From: Bradyrhizobium niftali
Lineage (GTDB): Bacteria; Pseudomonadota; Alphaproteobacteria; Rhizobiales; Xanthobacteraceae
DNA length: 64,000 nucleotides
Direction of reading: 5' to 3'
NCBI RefSeq assembly: GCF_004571025.1
Contig: NZ_SPQT01000021.1
Location: 1-64,000 of the forward strand
In this document: positions 8,209 through 16,688 of the stretch, piece by piece
Numbering within the stretch: the first letter of the stretch is position 1
How the letters are laid out: every line of letters begins with the position of its first letter
Made by a program: the position numbers and the translations under genes
Notes under the pieces: generated by a model
Databases searched by the model: none
Told to the model about the DNA's origin: nothing
What the model saw: the letters and a program-made list of their open reading frames with translations, nothing else

Positions 8209-9135
8209 TTATTCTTTGGGAAATTCCAGGCCCATCTCGCGATAGCGATCGGGATCGTCGCCCCAGTTCTCGCGCACCTTGACGAACAGGAACAGGTGCA
8301 CCGGCACGCCCAGGATCTCACTAATCTCCTTGCGCGAGTCCGCGCCGATCGACTTGATGGTGGCGCCGCCCTTGCCGAGCACGATCTTGCGCTGGCTTTC
8401 GCGCTCGACGAAGATCGTCTGCTCGATCCGCACCGACTTGTCCTTGCGCTCCTCCCACTTGTCGGTCTCGACCGTGGACTGGTAGGGCAATTCCTGGTGC
8501 AGCTTGCGATAGATCTTCTCGCGCGTGATCTCGGCCGCCAGGTGCCGCATCGGCGCGTCCGACATCTGGTCCTCGGGATAGAGGAACGGCCCCGGCGGCA
8601 CCATCTCGGCAAGCGTAGAGCGGATGTCGTCGACGCCGTCGCCGGAGATCGCCGCGATCATGAAGGTCTTGGCGAACGGCATGCGCTCGTTGGCGGCCTG
8701 CGCCAGCGCCAGCAGCTTCTCGCGCTGGACCAGGTCGACCTTGTTGATGACCAGGATCTTCTCGTGATTGACGCTGGCCGCCTTGGCGAGGATCGCCTCG
8801 GCCTCCTCGTCGATGCCGGTCTTGGCATCCAGCAGCACGCAGACGAGATCGGCGTCATGCGCCCCGCTCCAGGCGGTCGAGACCATGGCGCGGTCCAGCC
8901 TGCGCTTGGGCGAGAAGATGCCGGGCGTGTCGACCAGAATGATCTGTGCGTTGTTCTCGATGACGATGCCGCGGATCAGCGCGCGCGTGGTCTGCACCTT
9001 GCGCGAGACGATCGTGACCTTGGCGCCGACCAGCGCGTTGACCAGCGTGGACTTGCCGACATTCGGTGCGCCAATGAGCGCAACGAAGCCGCAGCGCGTC
9101 GCAGCGGGCGCCTCGCCGCTTGCTTCAACCGTCAT
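8209..9135 (-). CDS. era: GTPase Era
   Basis: A 308-residue essential GTPase that binds the 3' end of 16S rRNA and assists 30S subunit maturation. The GTPase motifs are clear: G1 GAPNVGKST, G3 DTPG, and G4 NKVD. The C-terminal KH domain includes KIVLGKGGATIKSIG, the GxxG-type RNA-binding loop. ATG 9135 is chosen because the upstream GTG at 9156 has no ribosome-binding site and the ATG has GAAGG upstream, although spaced widely. The start overlaps the end of rnc by 11 bases, indicating translational coupling of the two RNA-processing genes. Confidence 0.95.
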   Translation of the reverse strand: MTVEASGEAPAATRCGFVALIGAPNVGKSTLVNALVGAKVTIVSRKVQTTRALIRGIVIENNAQIILVDTPGIFSPKRRLDRAMVSTAWSGAHDADLVCVLLDAKTGIDEEAEAILAKAASVNHEKILVINKVDLVQREKLLALAQAANERMPFAKTFMIAAISGDGVDDIRSTLAEMVPPGPFLYPEDQMSDAPMRHLAAEITREKIYRKLHQELPYQSTVETDKWEERKDKSVRIEQTIFVERESQRKIVLGKGGATIKSIGADSRKEISEILGVPVHLFLFVKVRENWGDDPDRYREMGLEFPKE

Positions 9136-9940
9136 TGCCGCCGCCAACGCCTTCACGTTCGATCATCACCGAGGCCGCCACCTTCTCTGCCGCGCGCTTG
9201 CTGCCGCCTATGCCCTCGGCCGGCGCCAGTCCCGGCAGGTCCACCGCGACGCGGAACTGCGGATCGTGATGCGGGCCGGTGCGCTCGACCTCGCGGTAAA
9301 CCGGCGTCGGCAGGCCCTTCCCCTGCGCCCATTCCTGGAGCACGGTCTTGGGATCGCGCAACGGACGCCGCGGCTTGTGCATGCGCTCGGTCCAGTTGCG
9401 CTTGACGAATTCGGCCGCCGCCGCATGGCCGCCGTCGAGGAAGATGGCGCCGATCACGGCCTCGCAGATGTCGCCGAGCACGCTCTTGCGCAAGCGGGCG
9501 TCGGCGCTGGGGCCGACCGAGCCGAGCTTGATGTCGTCGAGCAGCCCGAGCGATTTTGCGACGTCCGCGCAGCTCTCCTTGCGCACCAGTTCGGCGAGCC
9601 GCTTGGACAGCTCGCCTTCGTCGGCGTTCGGGAAGGCGTGGTAGAGCATGTCGGAAACGACCAGCCCGAGCACGTGGTCGCCGAGGAATTCCAGCCGCTG
9701 ATAGCTGTCGCCGCGCTTGCGCCCGGACTTCAGCGCCGAGACATGCGTGATCGCCTGGATCAGCTGGTTCGGATCCGCAAAGCTGTAACCAATGCGCGCC
9801 TCGAGTGCCGCATTCGCGTCAGTTGCCTTGGCCTTGCGTACCCGCTTCTTCTTCGCAGGCGTCTTCGGTGCAGCTTCGCCCTCAGGAGCGGCTTGCGCCT
9901 CGATAGGTTGGGTCGCGATGTCCTTGGCTTCGTCTTTCAT
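9125..9940 (-). CDS. rnc: Ribonuclease III
   Basis: A 271-residue double-strand-specific endoribonuclease for rRNA and mRNA processing. The catalytic signature is YQRLEFLGDHVLGLVVSDML; the second acidic cluster is GDICEAVIGAIFLDGG. The C-terminal double-stranded RNA-binding domain starts at DPKTVLQEWAQGKGLP and ends with the KRAAEKVAA helix. About 45 N-terminal residues are an extension rich in Lys, Ala and Glu (KTPAKKKRVRKAKATDAN) not found in E. coli RNase III. ATG 9940 overlaps the lepB stop as ATGA. It is followed by overlapping era, the common bacterial pair. Confidence 0.95.
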   Translation of the reverse strand: MKDEAKDIATQPIEAQAAPEGEAAPKTPAKKKRVRKAKATDANAALEARIGYSFADPNQLIQAITHVSALKSGRKRGDSYQRLEFLGDHVLGLVVSDMLYHAFPNADEGELSKRLAELVRKESCADVAKSLGLLDDIKLGSVGPSADARLRKSVLGDICEAVIGAIFLDGGHAAAAEFVKRNWTERMHKPRRPLRDPKTVLQEWAQGKGLPTPVYREVERTGPHHDPQFRVAVDLPGLAPAEGIGGSKRAAEKVAASVMIEREGVGGGNDG

Positions 9941-10701
9941 CGGACGATTTTGAAGAAGCGATTCCAGCGCACCGCCCACGGCCAGCGCCAGAACATCCAG
10001 GCATGCTCGCCTTCGGCGATGGAGAAGAAGATCATCTGGGCGCGGCCGATCAAATTCTCCTGCGGCACATAACCGACTTGGCCGAGGAAGCGGCTGTCGG
10101 TGGAATTGTCGCGATTGTCGCCCATCATGAAGAAATGGCCGGCCGGCACCGTGTAGACGTTGGTGGTGTCCATGTAGCCGTTGTCGGCGCAGTCCAGCGT
10201 CTCATAGGACACGCCGTTCGGCAGCGTTTCCTTCCAGCGCTTCACCCGGGAGATGCCGCCGCCTTCGGAGCCGCACGGATCCTCGCCGACATATTCGCTC
10301 ATGCGCTGCCGCTCGACCGGGGTGTCGTTGATGTAGAGCAGCCCGTCCTTCATCTGGACGCGGTCGCCGGGAAGCCCGATCACGCGCTTGATGTAGTCGG
10401 TGGAATCGTCCTTGGGCAGGCGAAACACGACGATGTCGCCGCGGTTCGGGTCCGAGCCCCAGAGCCGCCCCGAGAACAGCGGCGGCGAGAACGGGATCGA
10501 GTAGTGGCTATAGCCGTAGGAATATTTCGAGACGAACAGATAGTCGCCGACCAGCAGCGTCGCCTTCATCGAGCCGGACGGAATGTTGAACGGCTGGAAC
10601 AGAAAGGTGCGGATCACGAGCGCGATCAGGAGAGCGTGGATCACGACCCGGATCGTTTCGCCGACGCCGCTTTCAGTTTTCGTTCCCGAAGTCACGCTCA
10701 T
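9937..10701 (-). CDS. lepB: Signal peptidase I
   Basis: A 254-residue membrane-anchored serine protease that removes Sec and Tat signal peptides on the periplasmic side. The N-terminal segment (IRVVIHALLIALVIRTFLF) is the membrane anchor. The catalytic serine lies in FNIPSGSMKATL (Ser44) and the general-base lysine in DYIKRVIGLPGD (Lys105). The GDNRDNSTDSR box near residue 200 is the last conserved family block. Its final bases overlap the rnc start by 4 (ATGA), so the two are translated together. Confidence 0.96.
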   Translation of the reverse strand: MSVTSGTKTESGVGETIRVVIHALLIALVIRTFLFQPFNIPSGSMKATLLVGDYLFVSKYSYGYSHYSIPFSPPLFSGRLWGSDPNRGDIVVFRLPKDDSTDYIKRVIGLPGDRVQMKDGLLYINDTPVERQRMSEYVGEDPCGSEGGGISRVKRWKETLPNGVSYETLDCADNGYMDTTNVYTVPAGHFFMMGDNRDNSTDSRFLGQVGYVPQENLIGRAQMIFFSIAEGEHAWMFWRWPWAVRWNRFFKIVR

Positions 10702-10950
10702 TGCTCTCTCAATTCCGGCCGGCGATCACAGAGCGCCCTCCTCCCGCGAACAGCCCATCGCTTCGCGGCCCAAGGAGATTGTCCTGATTCTGATAATGAG
10801 GGCCAATTCCGGCGTAAAGCCGAATTCGCCCAGCCTGATTTGCGTCCGCGGACTTTTAGACGGTTGTCGGAGACCACGCAATCAAGGATCGCATCAAAAC
10901 TGCATAAGATATTGATCTTTAACAAGAATTATAAAATGACCCCGGAACGG
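10702..10950. other. Intergenic region between acpS and lepB
   Basis: About 250 bases with no coding capacity that I can support. It contains a short inverted sequence (GGCGTAAAGCCGAATTCGCC) and an AT-rich stretch near acpS. It is the only large gap in the rsh-era run and could hold a promoter for lepB-rnc-era, but I cannot point to definite -35 and -10 boxes. Confidence 0.5.
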
Positions 10951-11370
10951 TCAGGGCTTGGCCAGCGGAACGGCTGAAATGATGACGAAGGCCTGTGCGA
11001 GCGGCCAGTCATCGGTGATCGACAGGTCGATCCGCGCCTCGAAGCCAGCAGGCGTCAGGGCCTGGAGCCGCGCCAGGGCGCCGCCGGTCAGCTGCATGGT
11101 CGGCCGTCCCCCCGGCAGGTTGACCACCCCCATGTCGCGCCACCAGACGCCGAGCCTGATGCCGGTGCCGAGCGCCTTCGAGCAGGCCTCCTTGGCGGCA
11201 AAGCGCTTGGCGTAGGTCGCCACCACCATCTTCTCGTTCTTGGCGCGCCGCTCCGCCTTGGCCCGCTCGGCCGCGGTGAAGATGCGGTCGAGAAAGCGCT
11301 CGCCATGGCGCTCGATCACCTTGCCGACGCGGGTGATGTCGATCAGGTCGGAGCCGATGCCGATGATCAT
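10951..11370 (-). CDS. acpS: Holo-[acyl-carrier-protein] synthase
   Basis: A 139-residue enzyme that transfers the 4'-phosphopantetheine arm from CoA to the serine of acyl carrier protein, activating fatty-acid synthesis. The family blocks are IIGIGSDLIDITRVGKVIER at the start, with the Mg-binding Asp, and KRFAAKEACSKALGTGI in the middle, with the second metal-binding Glu. The ATG at 11370 overlaps the pdxJ stop by 4 bases (ATGA). The pdxJ-acpS pairing is widespread in proteobacteria and supports the call. Confidence 0.95.
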   Translation of the reverse strand: MIIGIGSDLIDITRVGKVIERHGERFLDRIFTAAERAKAERRAKNEKMVVATYAKRFAAKEACSKALGTGIRLGVWWRDMGVVNLPGGRPTMQLTGGALARLQALTPAGFEARIDLSITDDWPLAQAFVIISAVPLAKP

Positions 11371-12119
11371 GCCCGGCTCCGGCCGCGGTCCATCGCCGCG
11401 CGCATGCTGCGCACCGTCTCGGCAAGACCCACGAACAGCGCCTCGCCGATCATGTAGTAGCCGATGTTGAGCTCCATGATCTCGGGCAACGCCGCGATCG
11501 TCTCCGCCGTCGCATAGTCGAGCCCGTGGCCGGCGTGGACCTCCAGCCCCGCGTCCTTCGCCAGCTTCACGCCCGCCACGATCCGCTGCCATTCGGCGTC
11601 GGCCTTCTCGGTGTGGCCATCGACCACGGCGTCGCACCAGGCGCCGGTGTGAATCTCGATCACGGGCGCGCGCAGCCGCGCCGCCATCTCGATCTGAGCG
11701 GGGTCGGCGGCGATGAACAGCGAGACGCGGATGCCGGCATCGTTCAGCCGCGCGATGTAGGGCGCGAGCGCATTGTGCTGGCCGACCACGTCCAGTCCGC
11801 CCTCGGTCGTCACCTCCTGCCGGCGCTCCGGCACGAGGCACACCGCATGCGGCCTGGTGGCGAGCGAGATGCGCATCATGTCGTCGGTCGCCGCCATCTC
11901 GAAATTGAGCGGCTTGGAGATCTCGGCCTTCAGCCGCGCCATGTCCTCGTCGCGGATGTGCCGGCGATCCTCGCGCAGATGCGCGGTGATGCCGTCGGCG
12001 CCGGCCTCGATCGCCAGCAGCGCGGCGCGCACCGGATCGGGATTGCGGCCGCCGCGCGCGTTACGCAGGGTCGCGACATGGTCGACATTGACGCCGAGGC
12101 GGAGCGGAGAAGCGGGCAT
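11367..12119 (-). CDS. pdxJ: Pyridoxine 5'-phosphate synthase
   Basis: A 250-residue TIM-barrel enzyme that condenses 1-deoxyxylulose 5-phosphate with 3-amino-1-phosphohydroxyacetone to pyridoxine 5'-phosphate, the last ring-forming step in DXP-dependent vitamin B6 synthesis. Recognisable family stretches are LGVNVDHVATLRNARGG at the N-terminus, GITAHLREDRRHI, and HAGHGLDYATA near the C-terminus. ATG 12119 gives the usual family length; a GTG 12 bases upstream (12131) is also possible. It overlaps acpS by 4 bases and follows rsh. Confidence 0.95.
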   Translation of the reverse strand: MPASPLRLGVNVDHVATLRNARGGRNPDPVRAALLAIEAGADGITAHLREDRRHIRDEDMARLKAEISKPLNFEMAATDDMMRISLATRPHAVCLVPERRQEVTTEGGLDVVGQHNALAPYIARLNDAGIRVSLFIAADPAQIEMAARLRAPVIEIHTGAWCDAVVDGHTEKADAEWQRIVAGVKLAKDAGLEVHAGHGLDYATAETIAALPEIMELNIGYYMIGEALFVGLAETVRSMRAAMDRGRSRA

Positions 12120-12163
12120 TGCAAGGCTCACAAATTCGAAGGACAGGCGAATACGAAAGGCGC

Positions 12164-14452
12164 CTATCCATTAACACGTTCGACGCGGGCGACGACCGCC
12201 TTCGCGCGCAACTGGGCCAGGATCGCGCTCAGGTGCTTCAGGTCGTAGACTTCGAGATCGATCGTCGTCTCCGTGAAGTCCGGAGAGCGGCGCTGCATGC
12301 TGATGTTGTCGATGTTGCCGTCGTGCTCGGCGATCACGGTCGCGATCTGCGCGAGCGCGCCGGGCTCGTTGACGTTCTCGACCCTGATGCGGGCCGGGAA
12401 GCGCTGCGGCGCGGTGTCCTCGATGTCCCAGCGCACGTCGAGCCAGCGCTCCGGCTCCTCCTCGAAGTCCTTCAGCGCCGGCGCCTGGATCGGATAGATG
12501 GTGATGCCCTCGCCCGGCGTGACGATGCCGACGATGCGGTCGCCGGGCACCGCGCCGCCGTTCGGCGCGAACTTCACCGGCAGGTCGGAATTGATGCCGC
12601 GGATCGGGATCGCGACCGGGCTGCGCGGCGGCTCGGAGGCCACCTTCTCCTTGAGCTTGGCGGCGAGCCCCTTCTTGATGCCGTAGCGGGCGACGCGCTC
12701 CTCCTTGTAGTCGGGATACATCGCGCGCGCGACGTGGGAGGCCTTGATCTCGCCGCGCCCCACGGCCGCCATGACGTCCTCGATCGAGGTGCGCGCAAGC
12801 CGCGGCAGCGCGCCCTTGAGCTTGTCGTCGGCGTAGTCGATCTTGGCGCGCTCGAACAGGCGCTCGACGATGCGCCGGCCGAGACCGACATATTGGTCGC
12901 GCACGGCGGTGCGCGTAGCGCGGCGGATCGCGGCGCGCGCCTTGCCGGTGACCGCGAGCGTCTCCCAGGCGGACGGCGGCGCGGATTGCGCCTCCGAGGT
13001 CAGCACCTCGACCTCGTCGCCGTTCTGGAGCTCCGAGGACAGGGGCGAAAACTTGCCGTTGATCTTGCAGCCCACCGCGCTGTTGCCGACGTCGGTATGC
13101 ACCGCATAGGCGAAGTCGATCACGTTGGCATGACGCGGCAGCGCGATCAGCTTGCCCTTCGGGGTGAAGCAGAACACCTGGTCGTGGAACAGCTCGAGCT
13201 TGGTGTGCTCGAGGAATTCCTCGGGGTTGGCACTCTCCGAGAGGATTCCGACGGTGTGGCGCAGCCAGGCGAACGCGTTGGATTCGCGCTTGAGGAACTC
13301 GGTCGGCGAGCCCGCGCCTTCCTTGTAGAACACGTGCGCGGCGATACCGCGCTCGGCGATCTGGTCCATCGCCTCGGTGCGGATCTGGAGCTCGGCGCGC
13401 TGGTTGCCCGGACCGATCACGGTGGTGTGGATCGAGCGGTAGTCGTTCTGCTTCGGCGTCGAGATGTAGTCCTTGAAACGCCCCGGCACGACCGGCCAGG
13501 TGGTGTGGACGATGCCGAGCGCGCGGTAGCAGGCCTCGACGTCGTTCACGACGACACGGAAGCCGAAGATGTCGGACAATTGCTCGAAGCCGACCGATTT
13601 GCGTTCCATCTTGGTCCAGATCGAGAACGGCTTCTTGCGGCGACCATAGACCCGCGCGCCAAGGCCCCGGTGGCGCAGATTGTTGGAGAGCTGGGCCTCG
13701 ATCTCGCCGATCAGATTGCGGTTGCGCTCGGCGAGCGCATCGAGCCGCTGCATCACCACCGAATAGGCCTCGGGATCGAGCGTGCGGAAGGACAGATCCT
13801 CCAGCTCCTCGCGCATTTCCTGCATGCCCATGCGCCCGGCGAGCGGCGCGTAGATGTCGAGCGTCTCCTCGGCAATGCGCCTGCGCGATTCCGTCGGCAC
13901 GAATTCCAGCGTGCGCATGTTGTGCAGGCGGTCGGCGAGCTTCACCAGGAGCACGCGGACATCGTCGGCAATCGCCAGCAACAATTTGCGCAGGTTCTCG
14001 GCCTGCTTGGCCTCGCGCGACACCAGCTCCAGCCGCTTCAGCTTGGTCAGGCCCTCGACCAGCGCGCCGATCTCGGACCCGAAGATCTGGTCGATCTCGG
14101 CCCGCGTCGCTTCGGTGTCCTCGATCGTGTCGTGCAGCAGCGCGGCCACGATGGTGGCGTCGTCGAGCTTCAGGTCGGTGAGAATCGCCGCCACTTCGAG
14201 CGGATGCGAGAAGTACGGATCGCCCGAGGCCCGCGTCTGCGAGCCGTGCGCCTTCATGGCGTAGACATAGGCGCGGTTCAGCAGATCTTCGTTGGTGTTG
14301 GGATTGTAGGACCTGACGCGCTCGACGAGGTCATATTGACGCATCATGCGCGCACGCGGCCTGGCCGGGCGTGCCACCGGCGCAGTCGGGGCCACGGCAA
14401 CCGATTCGGTTGCGGCCTGCATCTGCGTTGGTCTGCGGCGTCGATACACCAT
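12164..14452 (-). CDS. rsh: Bifunctional (p)ppGpp synthetase/hydrolase of the RelA/SpoT family
   Basis: A 762-residue regulator that makes and degrades the starvation alarmone (p)ppGpp. Domain order: HD hydrolase (FSHPLEVAAILTDL, then VAALLHDTIEDT, intact His-Asp), synthetase (RFKDYISTPKQNDYRSIHT), TGS (FTPKGKLIALPRHANVIDFA), a helical and zinc-finger-like region, and a C-terminal ACT domain ending with VERVNG. Alphaproteobacteria usually have one such long enzyme, so an intact HD motif means it is probably the main hydrolase as well as synthetase. The first about 35 residues, rich in Arg, Pro and Ala, are variable, and an internal ATG at MMRQYDL is an alternative start. Genes for rpoZ upstream and pdxJ downstream are the usual neighbours. 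Confidence 0.94.
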   Translation of the reverse strand: MVYRRRRPTQMQAATESVAVAPTAPVARPARPRARMMRQYDLVERVRSYNPNTNEDLLNRAYVYAMKAHGSQTRASGDPYFSHPLEVAAILTDLKLDDATIVAALLHDTIEDTEATRAEIDQIFGSEIGALVEGLTKLKRLELVSREAKQAENLRKLLLAIADDVRVLLVKLADRLHNMRTLEFVPTESRRRIAEETLDIYAPLAGRMGMQEMREELEDLSFRTLDPEAYSVVMQRLDALAERNRNLIGEIEAQLSNNLRHRGLGARVYGRRKKPFSIWTKMERKSVGFEQLSDIFGFRVVVNDVEACYRALGIVHTTWPVVPGRFKDYISTPKQNDYRSIHTTVIGPGNQRAELQIRTEAMDQIAERGIAAHVFYKEGAGSPTEFLKRESNAFAWLRHTVGILSESANPEEFLEHTKLELFHDQVFCFTPKGKLIALPRHANVIDFAYAVHTDVGNSAVGCKINGKFSPLSSELQNGDEVEVLTSEAQSAPPSAWETLAVTGKARAAIRRATRTAVRDQYVGLGRRIVERLFERAKIDYADDKLKGALPRLARTSIEDVMAAVGRGEIKASHVARAMYPDYKEERVARYGIKKGLAAKLKEKVASEPPRSPVAIPIRGINSDLPVKFAPNGGAVPGDRIVGIVTPGEGITIYPIQAPALKDFEEEPERWLDVRWDIEDTAPQRFPARIRVENVNEPGALAQIATVIAEHDGNIDNISMQRRSPDFTETTIDLEVYDLKHLSAILAQLRAKAVVARVERVNG

Positions 14453-14594
14453 GCCGTCCCGCCTTCAAACGGACCTCAAGGCGGCCCGTTGTATACATCT
14501 TAGCTCCGATCCCGCGCGCGTCCGATCAATTCGGTGACAGGCGCGCAGCGCGAACCGGCAACACTATGGTAACCACGAAAACGCCAACAAAAGC

Positions 14595-14622
14595 AAAGGC
14601 CCGAACACAGGTTCGGGCCTTT
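14595..14622 (-). terminator. Rho-independent terminator of rpoZ
   Basis: The 12-bp stem AAAGGCCCGAAC is paired with GTTCGGGCCTTT around a 4-base loop. Read on the minus strand, the hairpin is followed by a T-rich run (GCTTTTGTT). It lies 40 bases after the rpoZ stop and before rsh, so rsh probably also has its own promoter. Confidence 0.85.
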
Positions 14623-14661
14623 GATAAGATCACAAGAATTCGACGATTGCGACGGGACGAT

Positions 14662-15054
14662 TTACTCGTCTTCCTCGGGCTGCTCTTCCGGCGGCGCGAG
14701 GCCTTCGAGGCCCTTCAGGAGCTCCTCTTCGGTCATGCGCTCAACGGCAACTTCGGTATCGTCCGCATCGACGCTGGCGCCGGCGGAACCGATCAGCGGC
14801 ACCGTGTCGGGCTCAGGCTCGTCGACCTCGACGAACTTCTGGAGCGAGTGCACCAGCTCCTCGCGGAGGTCCTCCGGAGAGATGGTCTGGTCCGCAATTT
14901 CACGCAGAGACACAACAGGGTTCTTGTCGTTATCGCGGTCAACCGTTAGTTGTGAACCCGACGAAATCATGCGGGCACGGTGGGCGGCCAGCAGGACCAG
15001 GTCAAACCGGTTATCGACCTTGTCGATGCAATCTTCTACGGTGACGCGAGCCAT
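14662..15054 (-). CDS. rpoZ: RNA polymerase omega subunit
   Basis: A 130-residue subunit that helps assemble RNA polymerase and forms part of a ppGpp-binding site in proteobacteria. It begins MARVTVEDCIDKVDNRFDLV, the family signature, followed by LLAAHRARMISSG. The C-terminal half is an acidic tail (EEQPEEDE) longer than in E. coli omega (91 residues), as is common in Rhizobiales. GGAGCGACA precedes the ATG. It lies next to rsh, the gene for the alarmone synthetase, with a terminator between them. Confidence 0.95.
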   Translation of the reverse strand: MARVTVEDCIDKVDNRFDLVLLAAHRARMISSGSQLTVDRDNDKNPVVSLREIADQTISPEDLREELVHSLQKFVEVDEPEPDTVPLIGSAGASVDADDTEVAVERMTEEELLKGLEGLAPPEEQPEEDE

Positions 15055-15380
15055 GGACTGTCGCTCCGTTGTGGGTGGGACGAAATATGTGGATGATTGG
15101 GGCTAGTTATAGGGACCAAGACAATTTCGCAAGGCCAATTTGTAATTTGGCCTCGCCAAATGGCTCTGCTACCCCCACATTGGGGCTGGGATGGGCGATT
15201 TCCCGGGCTGCCATTGAGGGCGGCCCCGGGTGTTTGAGAGTTCGCCATAACTATACCTTGATTGCCCCGACTTCTCCGGATTTGCGGTTTCGACGGGTTT
15301 CGGCGGCACTCTAGAACTGCGCGGCCTGCTGCAGCGCCAACAATAAACGATCAATCACGAGCACTTCGCGAGCAAACTGA
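15055..15380. other. Divergent intergenic region (rpoZ / NYN-domain gene)
   Basis: About 326 bases that must hold promoters for rpoZ (minus) and the NYN gene (plus). An inverted pair GGCCAA / TTGGCC lies at 15133-15152 in an AT-richer stretch. I see no RNA gene or ORF that I would support. Confidence 0.5.
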
Positions 15381-16025
15381 ATGTCACCTTCTCCTACCAA
15401 CAAGATCGCGCTCTTCATCGACGGGGCCAATCTCTACGCGACGGCGAAAACTCTGGGCTTCGACATCGACTACAAGCGCCTGCTGAAGGAGTTTCAGAGC
15501 CGCGGGACGCTGTTGCGGGCGTTCTATTACACCGCCATCATCGAGGATCAGGAATACTCCTCGATCCGCCCGCTGATCGACTGGCTGGACTACAACGGCT
15601 ACACCGTCGTCACCAAGGCGACCAAGGAGTTCATCGACGCCTCCGGCCGCCGCAAGGTCAAGGGCAACATGGACATCGAGCTCGCCGTGGACGCCATGGA
15701 GCTCGCCGAGCACATCGACCAGATGGTGCTGTTCTCCGGTGACGGCGACTTCCGCTCCCTGGTCGAGGCCGTCCAGCGCCGCGGCGTGCGGGTCACGGTG
15801 GTCTCGACCATCGCCAGCCAGCCGCCGATGATCGCCGACGAGCTGCGCCGCCAGGCCGACGTCTTCACCGACCTCGTCGAGCTGCAGTCCAAGCTCGGTC
15901 GCGACCCGTCCGAACGCCCCGCCCCGCGCGATCGCGGCGATCGCGAGGCCCGCCACCACGCCCCGCAGTTCCTCCAGCGCGCGACCACGATGGCGCCGAG
16001 GGGCGATGACGACTTTGAGGAGTGA
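15381..16025 (+). CDS. NYN (LabA/DUF88) domain protein, predicted ribonuclease
   Basis: A 214-residue PIN-like NYN-domain protein. The three acidic clusters expected for metal-dependent RNA cleavage are visible: FIDGANLYA at residues 12-20, KGNMDIELAVDAME in the middle, and LFSGDGDFRSLVEA after it. The last about 40 residues are a charged, probably disordered tail (RDRGDREARHHAPQF). Proteins of this family are thought to cleave RNA; the particular target is unknown. It overlaps the downstream uracil-DNA glycosylase gene by 20 bases. Confidence 0.88.
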   Translation: MSPSPTNKIALFIDGANLYATAKTLGFDIDYKRLLKEFQSRGTLLRAFYYTAIIEDQEYSSIRPLIDWLDYNGYTVVTKATKEFIDASGRRKVKGNMDIELAVDAMELAEHIDQMVLFSGDGDFRSLVEAVQRRGVRVTVVSTIASQPPMIADELRRQADVFTDLVELQSKLGRDPSERPAPRDRGDREARHHAPQFLQRATTMAPRGDDDFEE

Positions 16026-16680
16026 GGCGGCCCGGTCAGGCCGCCAGCCCCCCACCCTCGTCCCCGACCGTGACTGTCCGCTCTGTCCGCGCCTGGTCGC
16101 CTTTCGCGAGGCGAACCGCGCGCGCGAGCCGTCCTGGCACAACGCGCCGGTCGCGCCCTTCGGTGACATCAAGGCGCGTCTCCTGATCGTTGGCCTCGCG
16201 CCGGGCATGCAGGGCGCCAACCGCACCGGCCGGCCCTTCACCGGCGACTATGCCGGCGACCTGCTCTACGCCACGCTGCTCGAATACGGCTTTGCCAAAG
16301 GCACCTACCAGGCGCGCCCCGATGACGGGCTGAAGCTGGTCGACTGCCGCATCGCCAATGCCGTGCATTGCGTTCCGCCGCAGAACAAGCCGCTGCCGGT
16401 CGAGATCAACACCTGCCGCCAGTTCCTCGCGGCGAATCTCGCGGCGATGCCGAAGCTGCGCGCGATCGTCGCGCTTGGTCGCATTGCTCACGACACGGTG
16501 CTCAAGCCGCTGAACCTGAAGGCCTCGCAAGCCCCCTTCGGCCACGGCGCGGTGCATCAGGCCGGCGCGTTCAGGCTCTACGACAGCTATCACTGCTCGC
16601 GCTACAACACGAACACCGGCGTGCTGACGCCGGACATGTTCCGGTCCGTGTTCGCGAAGGTGAAGGCCGACCTGGACTAG
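16006..16680 (+). CDS. Uracil-DNA glycosylase, family 5 (UdgB)
   Basis: A 224-residue base-excision repair enzyme that removes uracil and related deaminated bases from DNA. It carries the family 5 motif GLAPGMQGANRTGRPFTGDY, in which the usual catalytic Asp/Asn position of motif A is replaced by Ala/Gln, and HCSRYNTNTG as the C-terminal motif. Four cysteines expected to bind a 4Fe-4S cluster are present: CPLC near residue 24, AVHCVPP, and INTCRQF. The gene begins inside the end of the NYN gene with GAGGGGCG as its ribosome-binding site, indicating co-translation. Confidence 0.9.
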   Translation: MTTLRSEAARSGRQPPTLVPDRDCPLCPRLVAFREANRAREPSWHNAPVAPFGDIKARLLIVGLAPGMQGANRTGRPFTGDYAGDLLYATLLEYGFAKGTYQARPDDGLKLVDCRIANAVHCVPPQNKPLPVEINTCRQFLAANLAAMPKLRAIVALGRIAHDTVLKPLNLKASQAPFGHGAVHQAGAFRLYDSYHCSRYNTNTGVLTPDMFRSVFAKVKADLD

Positions 16681-16688
16681 CCCTCGGA

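Noticed and set aside
10853..10880. CTTTTAGACGGT motif shared with 22701-22712
   Set aside because: Only a 12-base match with weakly similar flanks; too short to call a repeat by eye.
12119..14503. A 794-residue open frame on the plus strand opposite rsh
   Set aside because: It is the antisense shadow of a GC-rich gene with strong third-position bias; the composition is Arg/Asp/Leu-rich and no domain is recognisable.
15055..15380. Possible tmRNA or other stable RNA upstream of rpoZ
   Set aside because: No tRNA-like acceptor/T-arm pair or tag-coding frame could be found; only a short inverted pair is present.
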